From Ptychodera flava (Eukaryota; Hemichordata; Enteropneusta; Ptychoderidae), in NCBI RefSeq assembly GCF_041260155.1, contig NC_091932.1, forward strand, positions 12,271,441 to 12,335,440: a stretch of 64,000 nucleotides of DNA. Reading direction: 5' to 3'. Below the pieces are notes generated by a model, which was not told the origin of the DNA, made no database searches, and saw only the letters and a list, made by a program, of their open reading frames with translations. Shown in pieces: positions 22,707-35,643 of this stretch (the stretch's first letter is position 1; the number at the start of each line of letters is the position of its first letter). The position numbers and the translations under genes are program-made.

Positions 22707-25700
22707 ACAAGAATGGAAACAAGAATTTCTGTTGAGATAATTGTTATCATAACTGTCAAAGTTTCATTTTCGAATAATATAACTATAATGAAGTATTATT
22801 TTCTTGCAGAAACATTAACGATGTAAAACGACAAAGGAGCAAAAACAGAACAATAGACCATGGTACACGAGACACGAGATATTTTTGGTTATAACGTTTG
22901 CATATTGTGTCCTATAATCACAGTCTGTGCTACAGTAGAGAACAAAGTACTCATTATCTTCAGTTGTACGGATTACACAGACAATCTCCAATATTAGTTC
23001 AACAAGCTTGTAAAGACATATCCCCGTCAAAAAATAATTGAAGTTGGCTCGCTGTACATGACAAAAAGCCGAATGGTACATTAACAAATACCTTACGACA
23101 TGTCAGCTTCAGTTACTGAAAGCATTACGATCCAGACTGGTACCTCAGCTCGTAATTCCCCTAACTACGAGCGTAACAGCGAGGTAATTTTCAATTTGAA
23201 ATTGGCCGGTGTCATAATCATCAAACTTTGCCCAAAACTTAATATTTCACGCTTTCTATACATTAGCTTTTAATGAAAACTATAAATCCTGCTTAATCCC
23301 ACTCGATTTAGACTATTACAATACTGCCTCCCCGCAATAACAGCGAAGAATCAACAACATGGCGTACCTAGTTTACACAGTTAAAATCCATCCGGTAACT
23401 TATCAATGTCATGGAGAAAATTGGCGCACTACCTCCATGCTCATATTGTTTTACAACCACCTGTTATATTGGGCTGTTAAAACATCGTTTGATTTATTCG
23501 TTGCATTCGTTGCGTGAGTCTAAATAAAGACACAGCTCAACTCTACACCACGGATACTTCACTGATCCCTTCAAATTTACACTCTCATTAATCTCATAGT
23601 GGGGCTATTTTGTACAAACACAGAGATGGTCTTCTTAGTGGTTTAGTCTCAAATCAAGATTATTTTTAGGTTACTATATTATCCTGAAAGGACATTGTCG
23701 AAAAAATGATACACTATGCATCTGTACCGTCTGCAATGATTTTACATATTGTTTGTCAACGTGCAATTCATACAGGTGTTTCGTTCAGATGCCCAGATTA
23801 CACGTTTGCCTTTTTTTACTTCAAATTGTAAGACGTTTAATTTCAAAAGCATCGGAGCTGTTTCAATTCGAGCAATTTCAATAACATCTAGTACTTTCAG
23901 GATTTTCTTTCATATTTTGACGTCCACGTCCAGATATCCAGGCCATACCCTCGTCACTGTTTTCCATCGAGGTGAATGTTCAAAAAAAAAGCAAGAAGGG
24001 CATTAATTTTGTGTGAATTACCACTCTATAGCTCGAATGAGTCATCCGGTCAGAGTGTACCAGACTCTGTTTTACGAATTACGCTGATTGTCTGGTAGAC
24101 TGGTTGTCGCTAACCTGCTGAGTGACAAACAGGGACAAACACACACCTTATGCTAGTTACTTTTAAATGCTTTGACAGTCATCTCTGACTGAAGTATGAT
24201 TGGCTTGAAGGTTATACCATTTACTCAGTTGCATATGCAAATATCTCTCTGACTATGTAGTTGGTTTTTGCTACACTTCAGCAACTATGACTCACAACTC
24301 ATTAGAACAAAAGCTTGAAGCGTCAAGGCAAAAGTATACTAAAACTGTTATTTTAGTTAAACACTTCAAATCTACAGGAAACAATAGCCGAAAGCTATAC
24401 GTGTATTTCATGTCTTTATTCTTGTCGGTAAGTAGGCGTTAGTTTCATATGTCATTGCACAACGCTCTTTTGCTAATCTCACTCTAATTGTATCATGCGC
24501 GTCAACCAGTCACTATGCTGACCCCCGCGCAGGACAGCAACACCACAGCGCTGCCTTATGAAAATATTTAATGCTTGTTTGAAATGTCCGTTATCTTCAA
24601 ATCACATATTTGCTAAGAAAGATGGAATCAAGATTTAGACAACCACAAAATTTACACAAATTTTCAGTAACTGAACAACTTAACAATAACATCCGTTCGA
24701 TCAGATACACTGTATCCCAAAATCTCCATTTTATAAAGCCAATTAACATCACACCTGAGTCCCATGATAATATTGTTACTCTCTCGTTTGCCGCTATTTC
24801 AAATGTACAGTCTTGACAGTTTCCATTAGTTTGGCAAGTGACAACCAAAACATCTACACAAATTTTCAGCACAAGCCAACGTAACCTATAACAACTACAC
24901 AATAACATCCGTTCGACTAGATGCAATGGCAACGGTGACCGGAATCCTGAGCAGGGCTAACAAATTGTACAGCTCCGCTATTTCCCAAACTCGCAATGTC
25001 GCTAACTTTCGGATGTAAAGTCGTGCCAGTTTCTTGTGTTGCTGCAAGCGACTGATAATCCTCTGCTCAACTAATTCATTAAATGTATGCTGCCAAAATC
25101 TTCTGTTCTTACACAGGTTAAACGTTTTCATTAAGGGAGTTTTCTACTTCATGCAATGCCTATTTAAAATCAGTCATGAACTAAACATAATGTTGACTAT
25201 GCATTATGAGTGTACGCTAGGCAATATTTCAGCAAATTATCAATCGGATTGGAACTCTGAATGTATGACATCTAGTCACCTAGCGAGGTCATCACAGTCA
25301 GTAATGTCTAGATAAATCTCCATCCTTAATATGAGTGGTTCCATAACTGAGTTTGTTGTTACCATTTTTCTGACTGCGATTCTACCTTGCGTTGTAGAGT
25401 TCATTAAGCACTCGCACATACTCGCTATCATAAATCGGACACAAACTTAAGAAAAGCAATGAATACATCGCCAAACAGGGCTTAAGACAGCCTCGGGAAC
25501 AAATCTGTCAACCGACAGAACTATATCAATCCAGGGTTAATGATGGGACGACACATGTCATATTTATCAATGTTTAGCCTAGAATATCCATCCACCAAAT
25601 GAAAACAGCAGAAGAAGCATTTTTCGCTTTAGCTGTAATTCTGACATGAAAAATAACATGTTTGCAATTTTTGGTGATAAAGATTCTTCTGAATTTAAGT

Positions 25701-27423
25701 GAAGGAGATGTATTTATTTTTGCAGACACTAGTATCAAAGCTACGTTGACCTACTTTCACGATAGCAATGTTACTTGTCAAAACAGTACAGTGTGTATAA
25801 TAGTACATAATCCTGCAGACGTTACACTGACATTTTCCGCCCTAAGTAGTATATATATTTTCAAGTGAATGTATCCCCTAGCGCTGAGATAAGAAACAAC
25901 ATATTTTGGCCTCAAAGAAGCGTAAATTCTGTTAGCTTGATTTTGTACAATGGTCTGAATGGTTGTGTCAAAACGTGGCATGAACACAATAAAGAATACG
26001 ATTGGAGATAATTTGGGAGAATTATATTATAGTAATGTTGGTCTAATCAGGAAAGTTAATCTCATGTATTTTTCTTTTTTCAGAATTGACTTGTTAAGTG
26101 AACTAGATGGAAGAATAGGATATTGTAGTAATATTGGTTTAATCAGCAAAGAAAAGGTCATCTACTTTTGTCGCAATTCACTTATTTTTATGAGTAATTT
26201 GTAAAATTGCAACTTTCAGCTTCAGAGCTCCTAAAACTTGTGATAAATTTGAACAATTAAAAGATTCCATTCTCCAGAATTACTTCCAATCGTGTGAAAG
26301 GTTAAAACTTCAGTTAACCACAACGTTCTGTTCGTAAAACAGACACTGCTCATTCAAGTACGCTTTGAAATTCCCCCTAATAAAATAGTACTATACCTGA
26401 ATTCTTCGCCGATTAAAATGTTACATACGTTTAGTTTCAGCTCAAGCTTTGTGGTATGGTGGAAGGTAGATTTAACTGTGATATTCATCACTCATTTTCC
26501 AGCTAGATAAAACCGAAATATTGTGACGTCACGGTTTCATGGTCATAGGGTCACGAACACCAATAATTTTGAAAGCTGTTATGAAGTGTAGAATTTTGCT
26601 TAGTCTCCTTTTGAGCACAGTCCTTACGATTTTTACATATTATGAAACGTAAAACTAATCTAGCTGTGCGTAAAGGTCATAAAAATGAATTCCTTAACCT
26701 CGTCGGGTTAGAAGAATGATGCTAACATTGATTTTATCAATTTAATTTACCCGCACGCTCCACCAAATATTGCACTTCCTGCTTTTCCCGTTGGAGATCA
26801 TAAACTCTCGAGAATATTTGGCTCGCAGATCTGTCTACAATGAAGTATATTTGGATGGATTCGATAGAGCACAGATTCTTGAACTACATGTATTTTATTG
26901 CATGTGACAAATGACAAATGACAGTCTCTACAAATATCACATTTTAAGCTGTAAAAATATGTCAGTTTCTTGAACTTCTGCGTGCAAATTGAAGAGAGAT
27001 TGGTAGGCAAAGTGCGAAAATCGTTAAAAATCACATATAAAAGTCACATTGTAGTCGTATTTTAATGTTTTTGCAATACTCGCTTAAGCATCGATAAGTA
27101 GATGCATGCATGCATTGTTCTTGCAGTCACGCAAACATACGACTTCGTTTAATGAGCTAAGAGCTAGCTAAATATAAACATTACAACAATAGCATTGTAC
27201 ATACAGTCCAAACTACAAAATTATAGTATTCGAAAATTAGGTCCGACCAGTTTACATGTACGAATACAATTTGTCTGCAGAAACAGTAATTTGAAAAAGC
27301 AAACACAGCTCGGAACATTAAAAAACCCTTCAGATTTTACCGTTAGACAGGTTGCGTCCAAGGAACAGATTTTCGCGCTCAAAATCTTACAATTCTTTTC
27401 TTGTTTCGGGTTTTGTGTAAACT
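22707..27423. repeat. Duplicated 5' flank of unit B
   Basis: No gene is supported. It is collinear with 10,615-17,400 but about 2 kb shorter, because gene A's flank carries an extra internal copy and other insertions. The right end (27,300-27,420, with 'GGAACAGATTTTCGCGCTC') matches 17,490-17,520 and 19,430-19,450, so a recombination junction with the next unit is likely there. Confidence 0.65.
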
Positions 27424-27591
27424 ATTAAGCCTATGCGAAAATCCGATAAACTCGCTTTGTGGTACTCATCTTATGCAACTATACTTTGTGATTCTTGGTT
27501 TTTGTGACCGTTTTGTGAGGCGATTTGCAAGTGGGCAAGTTGAGGGGTAGTCTTGTCGTGATGTGTGTTGACCCCCACTGCCTAAAACAAT
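27424..27591 (-). pseudogene. Truncated TRIM-NHL pseudogene
   Basis: On the minus strand the conserved 5' UTR acceptor (TTTTAG at 27592-27593) and leader are followed almost at once by a B-box 1 tail (CKSPHKTV, then KNHKV) and the stretch equivalent to 'ATGAGTAC' plus 'AAAGCGAG' of gene C. The RING and the start of B-box 1 are missing, and everything after the B-box 1/B-box 2 linker is missing too. The surviving part resembles copy C more than A or B. It has no usable frame and is a dead fragment left by recombination in the array. Confidence 0.8.
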
Positions 27592-28429
27592 AAAAGCAAG
27601 AATTTATGTTGAAAAAGTGTTCACTTTTACTGTCAAACTTTATTTCAAAAAAATTAATTACAATGACATATTGCTCTGTCGCACTAACATTTAAAATTAA
27701 CGCTATGGTGAGCGGGTACATTCAGGGGTTTCATTAAGAGCCGGCAGCCGGCGAAATTGACCGGTTACTCTCACGATTTCGCCGGCTACCCTTTTTGGAA
27801 AATTGAGACTCTTTCATTGCTAAAACATTTTTTACCTTCTGAAATGGTTAGGGCAAGTATCACAAGCTGTGTTATCAAACTATTGTCTCAAACTTTCCCT
27901 TCACTGTGAAAACTTCAAACCATTTTCTTTCGGAATCAAGAATGAAAATTAGGGGTCACCGTACGAAAGTTGGTACCTGGCTAAAGAAATCACTCGATAT
28001 TTACCTGCACTTAACTAAAAACTGGCCTCCATCCTTGGGTTATAAGTCTATCAGAATTTATTTCACAAAATAAGAAGGTGACAGTTTAATTTACACCATA
28101 AACGTTAAATGAGCCCTCAAAAGTGGTAGACTAAAAATATCGTGATAATTTAAGAGTCCCATTGAATAGAAGATAACACGCACGAAAACTTAAGGGTATG
28201 TATATCGGGTGACATCAGATTTTGTTCACACTGCATTTTGGACGATAAAATTTGAGGAAATTTACTTTTTAACAGATTGCCATGTTGTACAATCACATTG
28301 GCCAAAATTACATAATCCGTACAGCTCTTAGATCATTTTTCCAGTAAAAACAAAATACTATAAAATAAAAGCTATCCCTATTGAAATGACCAGATTTCAT
28401 TGGCCAGGGTGAATGTTTATTTGAATTGC
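27592..28429. other. 5' flank of the pseudogene and an unidentified insertion
   Basis: Positions 27,592-27,715 match the sequence just upstream of the intact TRIM genes. From about 27,720 the match stops and an unrelated segment begins with a GC-rich hairpin, then AT-rich DNA up to the Penelope-like fragment. No gene is seen. Confidence 0.45.
27747..27786. repeat. GC-rich hairpin
   Basis: GCCGGCGAAAT at 27747-27757 is perfectly inverted as ATTTCGCCGGC at 27776-27786 with an 18-base loop, at the point where the TRIM flank match ends. It may be one end of an inserted element. Confidence 0.6.
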
Positions 28430-29310
28430 TATTTCCACTTCTACCGATTTCGATTGTTTTCACAAAATAAGAAGGAAATAGCAGATATTACATTTCACGA
28501 GACAGAAATGAGAATAATACAGAAACACACACAACAAATACCGACCTTGCTGAGGTTTAGGGACGATGTTTTTCTGATTTTCATCGGAACACAACACGAA
28601 CTCAATGAATTCATATCAAAGTTCAACAAAATGCATCCTACTTTCAAATTTTCATGGAAAGCTCCTCTCAAGAAATCACATATTTAGACCTGACTATCTA
28701 CAAAGGTCGCCGATACAACAAAGGGACATTCTCGACACCAGACACACACAAAACCAATAGATACATTCCAGTTCTTACAAAGAAACTCATGCCATCCGGC
28801 AGCAACATTCGATGGTCTGATCCAAGGTGAAACATTACGATACATCAGAACATGCAACAACGAAACCGATTTTACACAGAAAGTCACAAAATTTAGTGCA
28901 AAATTACAAGACTGACATTATAAAAAAAGAAGAAATAGAACGCATTATCAGAGAAACAGATCATAAAAACAGAAAAAGACAGCTGGAACAACAAAAAGGA
29001 AGAAAGAACGCCACAACAATACAGAAGTCTTCATAACAACATGTAGCCCGTACATCGAAACGACAAAAATCAAGCAAGCCCTGACAGAAAACTGGAGTGA
29101 ACTTGAAAAAGACGAAACACTAAAAAAACTGTTCCAAAACCAACCAATAATCGCATATAGAAAGAACAGAAATATAGGCGATGCACTTATAAGCGCCAAA
29201 CTTCACAAAATCGACAACAGCTCGAACTCAGGTTCACATGAACCTACACAAACACAACAAGACCAAACAGTAGACATTGTAGCTTCCCTACTTCAACAAC
29301 AAACGTAAGT
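28430..29310 (+). mobile_element. Penelope-like retroelement fragment (reverse transcriptase, 3' part)
   Basis: Plus-strand frames encode an RT palm-like stretch (LRFRDDVFLIFIGT, then NEFISKFNKMHPTFKF), followed by YLDLTIYKGRRYN, an ETLRYIRTCNNETDF block and IIAYRKNRNIGDALISAKL. This order is typical of the region after the catalytic motif in Penelope-like elements. It is a decayed fragment: the coding signal passes between frames and the usual RT start and endonuclease domain were not seen. Assignment to a Penelope subgroup is not possible by eye, and a related RT family is not excluded. Confidence 0.55.
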
Positions 29311-29384
29311 GGAACAACATACTACCAAATAAAAACAATCAACCATTCAACACGTCTCACCAATCAAGAATGAATTTTAAGCGA

Positions 29385-29412
29385 CTGATGAAGAAAACTC
29401 TATTTTCGAAAC
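29385..29412 (+). ncRNA. Hammerhead-ribozyme-like core
   Basis: CTGATGA is followed by a small stem (GAAAA with UUUUC) and then GAAAC, the conserved hammerhead core order, about 75 bases after the Penelope-like coding remnant. Penelope-like elements are known to carry hammerhead motifs in their terminal repeats. One extra base precedes the stem and the cleavage-side strand was not identified, so activity is doubtful. Confidence 0.35.
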
Positions 29413-30742
29413 GTAGCACCAAAGGATCGCAGTGTCACACTAGTATCTCCGCTCCAGTGCGGAGTAACATTAAGACACGTAGATTACGCGTACGTCTCGC
29501 CATGGCTAAACAACATTTTACATAAAACAGCCAAACATGATATACACTTATATTATACACAATTTCACACGCAAAACGCAAACAACCCAAATATGAACGT
29601 TGTGTGGAGTTGCTTTCTCTTTACTACCTAACCTCGGAAATTGTGAAAATCCACATGAGCAACATGTTCCGGACGAAGAATGTGACAGTGATTATTTTGA
29701 ACACATGTATAAATATGCATATTATTGGACTTATGATCACTTGCCTATAATCTAGATATGGTACGTGGATTCCTCAACCACTTAAACATGGTGGTAGACA
29801 CAGACATCACTAGTCTACGTTAATATTTAAGTAGTTATGGCCATTTTAAGTATATGGCAGCTATCTTGGACGCCGTCTTGAAAATGACACGTTTCCGGTG
29901 ATCAGATTTTGGTAGACTTTTACAATGTTATTAAGCACATTTGACTCTATACAAAACCGTTGAGAAACCTTTTGTAGCAAGTGTTTTGGGGTCAAACCAT
30001 ATTTTCAGCCGACTATAGGATATTTGTTAACATGATGCGATTTGCTCAACTTTTCTAAGATCAACGGATAACTTTCAGAAAATCCGACCGAGCGAAAGTT
30101 TAATGTCAACAACTGTTTTTAGATTTTATGATAAGACAGAATTGTTCATATTTCATGACCAGACAAAACAGACCGATGTGACAGACTTTTGTGCTCAAAA
30201 TCATACATTTCGTCTGATATAAGGTTTTGGTGGACTCATTTTGAAACTTGTAGAAAATACTCTTTCCATATTTTTTTCAAGCAAATTTTAATATATACGG
30301 TATAAATGACCGTTTTGACGATTTCTAAAACGTACTTGTTATGTCTAAAGATGTGCACAGTGACTGTAAAGATTTCATCACGTATGGAAAAGAACAAAGC
30401 TCAAAAATTGAAAAAATAGAACCTCGAAACGTCATAGCACTTAAAACCAAAATCCCACGGTCACACACTTTCAAATATGAATGCAAGACGTAGATTTTTG
30501 ATCATGCAAGCTTGAACAAGAAACACTTCGGCATTTATACAGTGGAAGGTTAAATACAATTGTTAAGTTTTTGCTGTCAAGTGAGAAAAAATGTACTAAA
30601 TGGGGTTACAAAGGGCCCCAATACTTTTCCTGAATCCTCAAGCAACATTACGATACTATTAAAGGGACAAAGTAGGCCATTTTCATGAATTTTGTTTGAT
30701 GTGAGATACTACTTATATTGTTTGACATGTAGAAAGATACTG
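29413..30742. other. 3' flank of unit C, no gene seen
   Basis: AT-rich DNA. Positions 30,150-30,650 match 19,400-20,150 beside gene B (e.g. the lead-in to 'TTTGTGCTCAAAAT'-like and 'GACCGTTTTGA' blocks). No open frame is conserved between the two. Confidence 0.5.
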
Positions 30743-30916
30743 AATGAATTGGTGACCGTGCATATGCATATTTTAGACCCCGGTTTTTAAACACGATAAA
30801 CGAAACCATCGCAAAAATGAATTAATGGGTCATGACCATTAATTCATTTTCGTGATGGTTTTTATTGATCGTGTCTAAAACAGGGGTCAAATATATGCAT
30901 GGTCACCCATTCATTT
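30743..30916. repeat. Palindromic MITE-like element
   Basis: Two arms of about 80 bases are near-perfect inverted copies around a central GGTCATGACC at 30828-30837. Outer ends read AATGAATTGGTGACC and GGTCACCCATTCATT. At the equivalent site beside gene B (about 20,150) the surrounding sequence continues without it, so this copy was inserted after the units duplicated. The full insertion may start near 30,651. Confidence 0.75.
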
Positions 30917-31689
30917 ACATAGATGTCACATAAAAAGAATGCACTATCCTTACTCAATGATAGGATAGGTAGAATCTTTATTTAAAGTGTTTCTAGAGAA
31001 AAAAGTCAATTTCTTATTTCAAGAGATAAAACACTTTCTATGTGGCGTTTACCAAATGTGCTAACATATCTATATACGAGGTCACTAAGGCTAGGCCTAT
31101 ACGGTGTACTGTATGCACGTGCATTGTAATATCGCACGATTACCGTAGTATTTTAGTCTTTTGAATTTAGTTTGAACGACTGACAATGACTCTGACCAAC
31201 AGCAACCCTACACGCGATGCATCGTAAGAATGATCTCTCATTATTTGTTTTCCAGACCTTCGAAGTAACCGTTTATCTTCCTTCAGTGATGGTTTGTTTT
31301 AGCAATCTCGTTAGCAATGCCCGGACCTCGAATCTGGACCCCATGCTCTGTGCTGAGAAATAGTTTCATCCTGTTTTACATTGTATTTCGATGGGAGCGA
31401 CCTTCCTCCACTTTGCTTTTGCTGACTCATCTTTAGTCAATTATAGGACCGCACCAAAACTACTTAAGTTGTATACTTTCTAGACAGAGGCGCACTGTAC
31501 CCTTTGCTACGCTTTCCTTTGCTTGGCACTTAGACACAGAAATGTAGACGCTCGGAGACTTTGACGGACTAACTTCAGTGAGAAGCCCCGTCTGTTTGAC
31601 TGTGGTGGATCACGTCTTTGTAGACGACCGACCTTTCTAGATATTGTAACCATGTAGAAGTATGGTGATCATAAACTAACTGAATCGTG
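30917..31689. other. Unit C flank, then unexplained segment next to the LTR element
   Basis: Positions 30,917-31,050 match 20,165-20,290. From about 31,080 to 31,689 the sequence has no counterpart in the other units and differs in texture (less AT-rich, with a near-end ATAAA). Together with about 37,594-37,640 it may be an older element into which the LTR retrotransposon jumped. No gene is seen. Confidence 0.4.
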
Positions 31690-32276
31690 TGTTACGTGCA
31701 GAGAAAACGAACAAAAGGGTGAACTCAGCAGTTAACGTTTAAACAAAATTTATTACGAAAATAAATCTAATTGCTAAGTCAGGGATAGAGTACAAGCTTT
31801 AAAAGTGTACAGACTACTTATCTCAGCTGGGACGGCAAAGCTCCAGTCTCAGAGTTGTAACAGTCAGTCGGATGAATGAACAGTCCTTTGGCTTGCAGGC
31901 TTGAAGCTGCACAAAGTCCACAGTATAAATCCAGCGTTGGCAGTGAAGGTCTTGAAAAGTCTTGAGAATGACTACTGCTGGAGTTTAGTAACACACAAGA
32001 GACACGATCCCAAAAGTCTGACTGGAAGCTGTGCACGTCCCTTTTATACCCATGTGCTTACATAAAGGCATATAAGAACAATCTAGAACTTTTATTGACA
32101 TGCTAATTACTGTTCTAAAATTATCTCTCTTACACAACTAATTAAATTTCCAGAACATTCTGAACATGACTAATTAAATTCAAGGTTGTGAGGTCATTAA
32201 GGGCAGTGACCTTGAGAATGTTCTAGACTAATTGAACTCAGGTCATGATGAGTGTGTGAAAATGACCTACATAACA
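31690..32276 (-). repeat. 3' LTR of the Gmr1-like element
   Basis: 587-base direct repeat of 37006-37593, with TG...CA ends. Confidence 0.95.
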
Positions 32277-32278
32277 CA

Positions 32279-32288
32279 CCCCCTCTTC
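32279..32288 (-). other. Polypurine tract of the Gmr1-like element
   Basis: GAAGAGGGGG on the minus strand, two bases inside the 3' LTR: the usual plus-strand primer position. Confidence 0.75.
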
Positions 32289-32479
32289 AAAAGGAAAATT
32301 TTTCAAAGAAAAAAATTTTCTTTTACAAATGTGATATTAAAAGTGTGAACAATAAACTCTAAATACGAGAGAGACAGTCTGCAATTAAATTGTCTCTGCC
32401 TTTGATATGTCTAATGTCAAGATTTAACTCTTGTAACATTAAACTCAATCTTAGCAATCTCTGATTTTTGCCTTTAAAT

Positions 32480-33150
32480 TTCTACAGAAAAACGAGAGGG
32501 TTGTGATCAATATAAACCACTATTGGCTGATTTGAAGAAGTAACATAAACTTCAAAATGCTGTAAAGCTAATATCAAAGATAAACACTCTTTTTCGATTG
32601 TAGAGTAGTTTCTCTGGGATTTGTTAAATTTGCTAAATTTGTTAAAAATAGCAAACAGGATGATCTGTCCCATGACTATCCTCTTGCAATTTGATATTGG
32701 AAAACTCAAAATGGCACTGAATTTGGCATAAAGTATGCATTGCAAAGTCCGGTTATTTTTATTGAGTCCGATAAAGTAATTGTTTGGCAAATACTTGGCT
32801 TCCTCTTGGAGATATTCCGCTTTTGCAGGATTCAGTCCGTCTGGATGTTGTTCCATTGGATTACTGTCGTAGACATCTTCGTTGTGATAGGTGATGTTTG
32901 TCTTCGTTGGAATGTCTTGGAACAAATGTTCATAGATTGGTTCTTTCAGCTGTTGTTGTTGTTCTGGCTGGAGGTGTGCCAACTTTGTAGACTCCAGCTT
33001 CTCCAGGATTTCTGAGTTCTGAAGCTTGACCGAGCCCAGCTTTGAGTTTAGAGTATTTTCACTCAAGTCAGTTTCAGTATCACCATCTTCATAATGGTTT
33101 GAACTGACTGCACTGACAGGCTTTGTTTTAGTAGGATTATCCCTATCCAA
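32480..33150 (-). mobile_element. RT-start and RNase H-side part of the Gmr1-like element
   Basis: The RNase H side is clear near 32,482-32,640 (QRNYSTIEKECLSLILALQ, then YIDHNPLVFL). Sequence typical of the stretch before RT (DIPTKTNITYHNEDV) lies upstream near 32,870-32,930. It lies downstream of integrase in transcription order. Confidence 0.8.
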
Positions 33151-33577
33151 ATATGTCTCAAAGGCGGAGCCTCCCTTTAAAAGGACGCCAAGGTATGGCG
33201 GCGTTCATTGTGTAAGTGGACACCAAACAGGCAACAAGCGGGCACATGCTCCAAAAAATGCCACTTTTTAGTTTTCCCCGGCCGCACAAACATAGACAGA
33301 CTGCCAAGCGGTCAGCGCGAAGTTGCTGCCAATCGAACTCTGTGGTTATATTCAAAATGTAACACGACTAGAATACAATTTTTTAGGAAATTCGAGCGTT
33401 TGTGGTGGGCAATCAATGACCGTTGGCGATTTGAACCGACCGTCAATCAAAAGCTTGCATAAACTCTGTTTGCAGGATTAGCAAAATGTGACAAAAGGTT
33501 GAGATCAGTTTGTGTAATCAATGTTATAGAAATCAAACATCGTACTGGCCAAGTGTTTGACTTGGAGGAGAACTCCA

Positions 33578-35021
33578 CTAATGCAAGAACCTGGGATTGA
33601 AAAGTGCGGCTTTAAGCATATTTATGTGACATAGCTGTTTTTGTTTTCGCCTGTCAGGTGTTATTATGATGTAATTTAAATCGCTCAATTTTTTATCAAT
33701 TAGGTATGGCCCAAAGTAACGAGCATGGAGTGGTTTGCCAGGAACCGGAAGTAGAACAAGAACTTTTTGACCTGGTTCAAACTTCCGTTTTGAGGTGTTT
33801 TTATCGTATTTGATTTTCATTGACTGCTGAGATGACTCAAGATTTTCTCTGGCTAATTCACATGCTTTAGAGAGTTTTGTACGAAAATCTGACACATATT
33901 GTAAAATATTCAGACAATCATCATCGTCTGATAGGAATTTCTCTTTAAAGAGCTTAAGTGGGCCACGGACTGTATGTCCAAATACAAGCTCAAATGGGCT
34001 AAAACCAAGAGACTCTTGAATTGACTCTCTAACAGCAAAGAGCAGAAAATGAATTCCTTCATCCCATTGCTTCTCTGTGTCAAAACAGTAGGTCCTAATC
34101 ATGTTTTTCAAAGTTTGATGAAATCACTCAAGAGCACCCTGACTTTCTTGATGATAGGCGGATGACCTATACTGTTTAATGCCCAGCTGATCCATTACTT
34201 GTTGAAAAATACCAGACATAAAGTTGGAACCTTGATCGGACTGGACACATTTAGGGAGGCCGAATAAAGTGAAAAATTTGACTAAAGCTTTCACTATAGT
34301 CTTTGTCTTTATATTTCTCAGTGGTATGGCTTCTGGGAACCGAGTTGATGTACACATAATTGTCAACATGTACTCATTTCCTGATCTTGTTTTTGGTAGG
34401 GGCCCAACACAGTCTATTAGTATCCTACTAAATGGTTCTTGAAATGCAGGAATTGGCTGTAAAGGGGCCTTTGGAATGGTCTGATTTGGCTTTCCTACCA
34501 TTTGACATGTGTGACAAGTTTTACAGAAATGTGCTACATCCTGCCTGAGATTAGGCCAATAAAAGTGACTGAGAATTTTATGATGTTTTCCTGACTCCTA
34601 AATGACCAGCCCAGGGGGTTTCATGGGCCAGGCGCAATATTTCAGCACGATAGGGCTTTGGAACCACAATTTTATGTTTTATAGCCCAATCGTCTTCAAC
34701 TAAAACGTCTGGAGGTCTCCATTTACGCATGAGAATACCAGATTTTGTATAATAGGAAACAGAGCTATCTGAAGTTTTACTTTCATCATCTACCCTGTCA
34801 AACAAACACAAAATATCTGGGTCTTTGTGTTGTTCTGCAATGAGATTTGATCTAGAAAATGTCTGACTTTTGTCAGCAGAAGTTTTACAGGAAGTTTCAA
34901 ATCCACGAGGGATAACGGAATGATCCGTGTCAAACACCTGACTGAGAAAGGTGTCATTTAAGTCAACATCTGTGACATTATTTTTGAGAGTATTTTGATT
35001 CTCGGAAGTTTTCTTTGACAT
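33578..35021 (-). mobile_element. Integrase part of the Gmr1-like element
   Basis: Seen in order: zinc-finger side (KIVVPKPYRAEILRLAH, then GHLGV), the catalytic core with its acidic residues (LIDCVGPLPK, VQSDQGSNFMSG, HQESQGALE), and the C-terminal part (FSPFELVFGHTVRGPLK, KVLVLLPVPGKPLHARY, LCHINMLK). Confidence 0.88.
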
Positions 35022-35307
35022 GGCTCGAATAATAGCACATGAAGGGAAAAACCAGGAATTTCTTCCTCTATTGCCTCTGGATTCTGATCTAAATTAGGAT
35101 TATCAGTCACAAGTGGATTAGTAATAACCTTGTCCCCAGCAAGGTCGTTTCCAAGAAGAAGGTGAATCCCTTCAAAAGGCAAAAGGGCCTAATACCTAAA
35201 GTAACAGGTCCAGAAACAAAGTCCGAAGACAAATAGACATTATGGAGAGGAACAGGAATGTAGTAATTACAATCTACCCCCTTAATAAGAACTTTAGAAC
35301 CTGAAAA

Positions 35308-35643
35308 TTACTTTTCAGAAAACGGCAGGGTATCTGCCGACAAATGAGACTGGGACGCCCCGGTGTCTCTTAAAATTTTGACAGGGGTAGCGGAAGAGAA
35401 ATCACTAGAAAGTGATATAAAACCATCATGAATAAATGGTTCGAAAATACCCATAATGCTATCTTGAGAAGAATTGACCTTGACCTCATTAATTGGGGAT
35501 GAGAGGGGTTTAACCTCAGAAAATGTGTTGCACACATTATTAGACTCTAATTGAGTTGATGAAGAAATAAAGCCGGTGGGCTTAGATCCACTTTGACCAC
35601 TTTGACCTTCACGTTTTCTTTTCAATTTGAAACAATCTGACAT
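35308..35643 (-). mobile_element. Protease part of the Gmr1-like element
   Basis: The active-site motif RDTGASQSHLS marks a retroviral-type aspartic protease. A linker with GIHLLLGNDLAGDKV follows near 35,125-35,180. Confidence 0.75.
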
